Origin: Tardiphaga sp.
GTDB lineage: Bacteria > Pseudomonadota > Alphaproteobacteria > Rhizobiales > Xanthobacteraceae
Assembly (NCBI GenBank): GCA_028290765.1
Contig: JAQGJF010001094.1
Span: forward strand, 1-16,952
Length of the DNA: 16,952 bases
Direction of reading: 5' to 3'
This document shows positions 14,028 to 16,952 of this stretch, piece by piece; positions within the stretch are counted from its first letter, which is position 1; every line of letters begins with the position of its first letter. Under the pieces are notes generated by a model that was not told the DNA's origin, made no database searches, and saw nothing but the letters and a program-made list of their open reading frames with translations. A program made the position numbers and the translations under genes.

Positions 14028-14909
14028 GTGACCACACAGCCGATTTCGACCAACCGCCGCTTTCTCACCGGGCTGATCGGCTATCCGATCGCGCATTCGG
14101 CGTCTCCGGCGATGCACGAACGGGCCGCCGACGCACTCGGCGCGCGCTGTCACTACCATCTCATCGAAGTCGCGGGCGCCGGGCGCGAGGAATTGCGCAT
14201 CCTGCTCGACGGCATCAGGCGCCTCGACTTTGCCGGCGTCAACGTCACCTTTCCCTACAAGGAGGCGGTGATCGAGCTGCTCGACGCATTGTCGCCGGGC
14301 GCGGCGTCGATCGGCGCGGTCAATACCGTGGTGGTCCGCGACAATAAATTGACCGGCCACAACACCGACACAACAGGGTTTGCACGGGCCGTCACCGGGC
14401 TGGTCACCGATTCCAGACGCGGCCCTGTAGCCGTGATCGGCGCCGGCGGCGTTGGCAAGGCCATCGCCTTTGCGCTCGCGGGTCTCGGCGTTTCCGAACT
14501 GCGGTTGTTCGATACCGACCGCGCCAAGGCCCACCATCTCGCCGAATTGCTGCACGACCATCCGGGCGTCCGGATTGCCGACAGCATCGAGGACACGTTG
14601 CACGGCGCCGTCGGCATGGTCAACGGGACGCCGGTCGGGATGCTGCCGAACCGGGGGACGCCGGTGCCGGAAGCTTTGCTGCGCCGCGATCTGTGGGTGG
14701 CCGACGCGGTCTATTCGCCGCTCTGGACCCCGCTGCTGACGGCAGCCAAGGCCAAGGGCGCCAGCGTCATGACCGGGCGGGATCTCGCGATCTACCAGGC
14801 CGCGGACGCATTCGAATTGTTTACAGGGTTGAAGCCGTCGACCGTCGAAATGGGAAATGCATTCGACGCCGTAATGGCGAAGAGATACGCTGCGACAAAC
14901 GCAGCGTAA
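14028..14909 (+). CDS. Shikimate dehydrogenase (AroE) family protein, probably NAD-dependent quinate/shikimate dehydrogenase type
   Basis: 293 residues from the GTG at 14028. Substrate motifs are S24-A-S26 in AHSASPAMHE, catalytic K78 in NVTFPYKE, N99 in GAVNTVV, catalytic D114 in HNTDTTGF and Q257 in YQAADAFELFTG. The Rossmann loop is GAGGVGKA (138-145). After the second Rossmann strand the sequence is LRLFDTDRAKA: acidic D162/D164 replace the NRT basic patch of NADP-dependent biosynthetic AroE, as in the NAD-dependent quinate/shikimate dehydrogenase of Corynebacterium glutamicum (DLDTSRAQA), which also has NTDVSGF. It thus probably oxidises quinate or shikimate to the 3-dehydro acid for growth. 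The start is uncertain: GTG 13953 extends it by 25 residues of unconserved sequence, and neither has a clear ribosome site. LysR lies upstream and a HAAT receptor 58 bp downstream. Confidence 0.88.
   Translation: MTTQPISTNRRFLTGLIGYPIAHSASPAMHERAADALGARCHYHLIEVAGAGREELRILLDGIRRLDFAGVNVTFPYKEAVIELLDALSPGAASIGAVNTVVVRDNKLTGHNTDTTGFARAVTGLVTDSRRGPVAVIGAGGVGKAIAFALAGLGVSELRLFDTDRAKAHHLAELLHDHPGVRIADSIEDTLHGAVGMVNGTPVGMLPNRGTPVPEALLRRDLWVADAVYSPLWTPLLTAAKAKGASVMTGRDLAIYQAADAFELFTGLKPSTVEMGNAFDAVMAKRYAATNAA
14886..14908 (+). other. Stem-loop overlapping the AroE-like stop codon
   Basis: TACGCTGCG (14886-14894) pairs perfectly with CGCAGCGTA (14900-14908) around the loop ACAAA. No T tract follows. 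A weaker 6-bp hairpin, GCGGCC (14912-14917) with GGCCGC (14926-14931), comes next. Together they could stabilise the dehydrogenase mRNA end or attenuate read-through into the binding-protein gene. Confidence 0.45.
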
Positions 14910-14967
14910 CAGCGGCCGGTGACAAGGCCGCGTTCGCAATCAAGCGTTAATGAGAGGGAGGACTGAC

Positions 14968-16107
14968 ATGAAGTTTCGAATTTTGGCGGGTGCGTTGCTC
15001 GCGAGCCTGATGGCCACCGGGGCGTTCGCCCAAGGCGGCCCGATCAAGCTGGCGGACGTCGCCGAATTGTCCGGCGGCGGCGCCACCGTCGGCACCAACT
15101 GGAAGAACGGCATCGATCTCGCGATCGAGGAGATCAACGCCAAGGGCGGCGTGCTCGGCCGCAAGCTGGAAGTCACCCACGCCGATTCGCAATCCAACCC
15201 CGGCGTCGCCCGCGCCCAGGTCCAGAAGGCGCTCGACGGCGAACCCTACGTCCTGCTCGGGCCCGGCTATTCCGGTTCGGTGAAGGTCACCGCGCCGCTC
15301 GCCGCCGAAGCCGGCATCGCGCAGATCATGGGCGGCGAAGCCGCCGAACTGACCCAGGGCGGCAACAAGTTCCTGTTCCGCACGTCTTTCGGCCAGCAAT
15401 CCTCGATGCCGAAGGTCGCAAAATACATCAATGACGAGCTGAAGGCGAAATCGGTCGCCATCGTCTGGGTCAACAATGATTTCGGCAAGGGTGGCCGCGA
15501 CGTCATCACCAAGGAATTCGGCAAATACGGCATCAAGGTCGCGGCGGATATTTCCACCGAAGCCGGCCAGGCCGATTTCGCCGCCGACGTCAGCAAGATC
15601 AAGGCGGCCGCGCCCGACGCGGTCTTCATCTACGTCAATGAGGAAGAAAGCGCCCGCGCGCTCAAGGAGCTGAAGCGCCAGGGCGTGACGGTGCCGCTGA
15701 TCGGCGAAACCACGCTGATCGGCCAGAAGGTCGTCGAACTCGCCGGCGACGCCGCCAACGGCGCCCGCGGCCATGTCGGCCTCACCACCGACGCGCCGGT
15801 CGATCTGATCAAGGCGTTCCGGGAAAAGTTCGTCAAGAAGTACAACTACGTTCCCGACCACAACGGCATCAAGGGCTGGCTGGCTATCTACATGATCAAG
15901 GCCACCACCGAAAAGATGGGCAAGGTCGATCCCAAGGCATTTGCCGACAATCTGCACGGGCTGACCATCAAGGCCGCCGCTGAGCCCGGCATCCTGATGG
16001 ACGCGACCTTCGACCAGAACGGCGACATCGACCGCCAGGGTTTCCTGGTGGAGATCGTCGAAGGCAAGCAGGTGATCAAGCAGGTGCTGCCGAAGCTCGG
16101 TAATTGA
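14968..16107 (+). CDS. ABC transporter periplasmic substrate-binding protein (Peripla_BP_6 / HAAT family)
   Basis: 379-residue periplasmic receptor. It has a Sec signal peptide, MKFRILAGALLASLMATGAFA, with cleavage likely before QGGPIK. The mature part shows the family pattern IKLADVAELSGGGATVGTNWKNGIDLAIEEINAKGGVLGRKLEVTHADSQSNPGVA, then VLLGPGYSGSVKVTAPLAAEA and VAIVWVNNDFGKGGRDV, completing a two-lobe type I fold. ATG 14968 has GGGAGGA about 5 nt upstream; an ATG six codons earlier lies before this site and is unlikely. It is 58 bp after the AroE-like gene and precedes a livH gene, so it is the receptor of a second importer, distinct from the one at 1670-2821. Such receptors in Rhodopseudomonas and Bradyrhizobium often bind aromatic or hydroaromatic acids; quinate or shikimate is my inference from the neighbour. 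Confidence 0.92.
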   Translation: MKFRILAGALLASLMATGAFAQGGPIKLADVAELSGGGATVGTNWKNGIDLAIEEINAKGGVLGRKLEVTHADSQSNPGVARAQVQKALDGEPYVLLGPGYSGSVKVTAPLAAEAGIAQIMGGEAAELTQGGNKFLFRTSFGQQSSMPKVAKYINDELKAKSVAIVWVNNDFGKGGRDVITKEFGKYGIKVAADISTEAGQADFAADVSKIKAAAPDAVFIYVNEEESARALKELKRQGVTVPLIGETTLIGQKVVELAGDAANGARGHVGLTTDAPVDLIKAFREKFVKKYNYVPDHNGIKGWLAIYMIKATTEKMGKVDPKAFADNLHGLTIKAAAEPGILMDATFDQNGDIDRQGFLVEIVEGKQVIKQVLPKLGN

Positions 16108-16122
16108 GCCACGGCTGAATTT

Positions 16123-16152
16123 CGACGGCCGGTGGTTCGCTGCCGGCCGTCG
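16123..16152 (+). terminator. Stem-loop after the binding-protein gene
   Basis: CGACGGCCGG (16123-16132) and CCGGCCGTCG (16143-16152) form a perfect 10-bp stem with a 10-nt loop, 15 bp beyond the stop codon. No T tract follows (TGAAGAACGG). It is likely a partial terminator or mRNA 3'-end protector within the operon, and is immediately followed by the large palindrome at 16178. Confidence 0.5.
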
Positions 16153-16177
16153 TGAAGAACGGTTCGAAGCACAGATT

Positions 16178-16260
16178 GTAGGATGGGTAGAGCTCTTGCG
16201 AAACCCATCACGACCAACATCCAAAGCTGATGGGTTTCGCAAGAGCTCAACCCATCCTAC
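16178..16260. repeat. 83-bp dispersed-type palindromic repeat (GTAGGATGGGT element)
   Basis: Two 33-bp arms, 16178-16210 and 16228-16260, are reverse complements at 32 of 33 positions; the single difference is A at 16189 against the opposite arm. They flank a 17-nt spacer. Each arm starts GTAGGATGGGT and ends GCGAAACCCATCA, so GATGGGT and ACCCATC also pair within an arm, giving a nested fold. I recognise this sequence type as an intergenic palindrome common in Bradyrhizobium-like genomes. It sits between a receptor gene and its permease gene, where it would form a long hairpin in the transcript. Confidence 0.85.
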
Positions 16261-16302
16261 GGCCGGCGCGGTCATTGACGCCGCCGGAGATCAGGATAAC
16301 GC

Positions 16303-16952
16303 ATGTCCAATCTGCTCGATCTTCTGGTGGCCGGTCTCGCCACCGGCGCGATTTACGCCATCGTCGCGGTCGGCTTCACGCTGTTGTGGCAGACCTCGCA
16401 GACCATCAATTTTGCTCAGGGCGAGTTCGTCATGCTGCCGGCGTTCCTGATGCTGGCGGCGATGCAGGCCGGCGCGCCGTTCTGGCTGGCGATCCTGATC
16501 GGTATCCTGCTCTCGATGCTGCTCTTGGGCCTGGGTTTCAAGATGCTGCTGGTCGATCCGATGCTTCGTCACGGCGTGCTGCCGCTGGCGATCGCCACCA
16601 TGGCGCTGGCGATCGGAATCAAGGAAGCGGTGAAACAGTTCTACAGCGCCGAGGCCTCGCCGTTCCCCTCGATCGTGCCGGCGGGCGACCTGTCGATTTT
16701 CGGCCGCGCCGTCTCGCTGCAAAGCATCGGCGTGCTGGCGCTGGCGATCGCCGCTGTCGTCGGCCTGACCACCTTCCTGAACCGCACCTCGATCGGCCAT
16801 CAGATGCAGGCGGCGGCACAGAACCCCACGGTGGCGCGCATCATCGGCGTGCCGGTGGAGCGCATGATCCTGCTGACATTCCTGATCAACGCCTTCCTGG
16901 TGGCGCTGGCCTCGCTCTTGATCACGCCGATCTATCTGGCCAAGTTTTCCAG
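16303..16952 (+). CDS. livH: Branched-chain amino acid-type ABC transporter permease, LivH family (partial, C-terminus outside window)
   Basis: The first 216 codons of an inner-membrane permease; the frame is open at the window end. It starts MSNLLDLLVAGLATGAIYAIVAVGFTLLWQTSQTINFAQGEFVML, the LivH N-terminal signature, and has the ATPase-contact loop SIGHQMQAAAQNPTVARIIGVPVERM followed by a transmembrane region. The ATG at 16303 has AGGA 6 nt upstream. It pairs functionally with the receptor at 14968-16107, from which it is separated by 195 bp holding two hairpins. It is clearly divergent in sequence from the LivH at 723-1595, so the two loci are separate systems and not a recent duplication. 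LivM and ATPase genes are expected further right. Confidence 0.92.
   Translation, partial: MSNLLDLLVAGLATGAIYAIVAVGFTLLWQTSQTINFAQGEFVMLPAFLMLAAMQAGAPFWLAILIGILLSMLLLGLGFKMLLVDPMLRHGVLPLAIATMALAIGIKEAVKQFYSAEASPFPSIVPAGDLSIFGRAVSLQSIGVLALAIAAVVGLTTFLNRTSIGHQMQAAAQNPTVARIIGVPVERMILLTFLINAFLVALASLLITPIYLAKFS

Noticed and set aside
14947..16275. A 442-codon open frame on the minus strand opposite the second receptor gene
   Set aside because: It has no family signature or ribosome site, and runs through the palindrome. The plus-strand gene has a signal peptide and family motifs.
723..16952. Recent duplication of one liv locus to give the two transporters
   Set aside because: The two receptors and the two LivH proteins share only family-level motifs, so they are distinct systems.
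1..16952. CRISPR array, tRNA, rRNA, insertion sequence or prophage
   Set aside because: No regularly spaced direct repeats, cloverleaf, transposase or phage genes were seen. The only clear repeat is the palindrome at 16178-16260.

Overview
The window looks like chromosomal DNA of a high-GC alphaproteobacterium, most likely Bradyrhizobium, Rhodopseudomonas or a close relative. This is inferred from three things: GC-rich codon use, two separate branched-chain-amino-acid-type (HAAT) ABC uptake loci of the kind these metabolically versatile bacteria carry in many copies, and a GTAGGATGGGT...ACCCATCCTAC palindrome of a type I associate with these genomes. No rRNA, tRNA, CRISPR array, transposase or phage gene was seen.

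Left half (1-8641), one long leftward transcription unit. In transcription order it encodes a COG3964-type amidohydrolase (8641-7364), the three parts of a molybdenum hydroxylase (large Mo-cofactor subunit 7320-4936, FAD subunit 4939-4103, and a [2Fe-2S] subunit fused to a CoxG/SRPBCC domain 4106-2901), then an ABC importer (periplasmic binding protein 2821-1670, permeases LivH 1595-723 and LivM 726 to beyond the window edge). Genes overlap by ATGA or are closely spaced. A MarR-family regulator (from 8824, possibly 8773, to 9360) is divergent from the operon, and the shared intergenic region holds a strong 24-bp dyad at 8700-8723. The simplest reading is an inducible uptake-and-oxidation pathway for a small, probably cyclic or N-/O-acylated compound. 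The substrate cannot be named. The enzyme lacks the CO dehydrogenase active-site loop.

Middle (9643-12807). An NCS1-family nucleobase/hydantoin-type permease runs rightward and may feed the same pathway. It converges on a leftward gene for an exported protein with about 12 TPR repeats in two modules. A perfect stem-loop lies between the two.

Right part (12982-16952), a rightward unit. It consists of a LysR-type regulator, an AroE-family dehydrogenase whose cofactor-binding acidic residues suggest an NAD-dependent quinate/shikimate dehydrogenase, a second HAAT periplasmic binding protein, and the start of a LivH permease that leaves the window. A 15-bp T-N11-A palindrome overlaps the lysR stop codon, ahead of the dehydrogenase gene. 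The arrangement suggests LysR-controlled uptake and oxidation of a quinate/shikimate-like hydroaromatic acid. Several intercistronic hairpins flank the binding-protein genes, including one 83-bp dispersed-type palindrome, and could set different expression levels for the binding protein and permeases.
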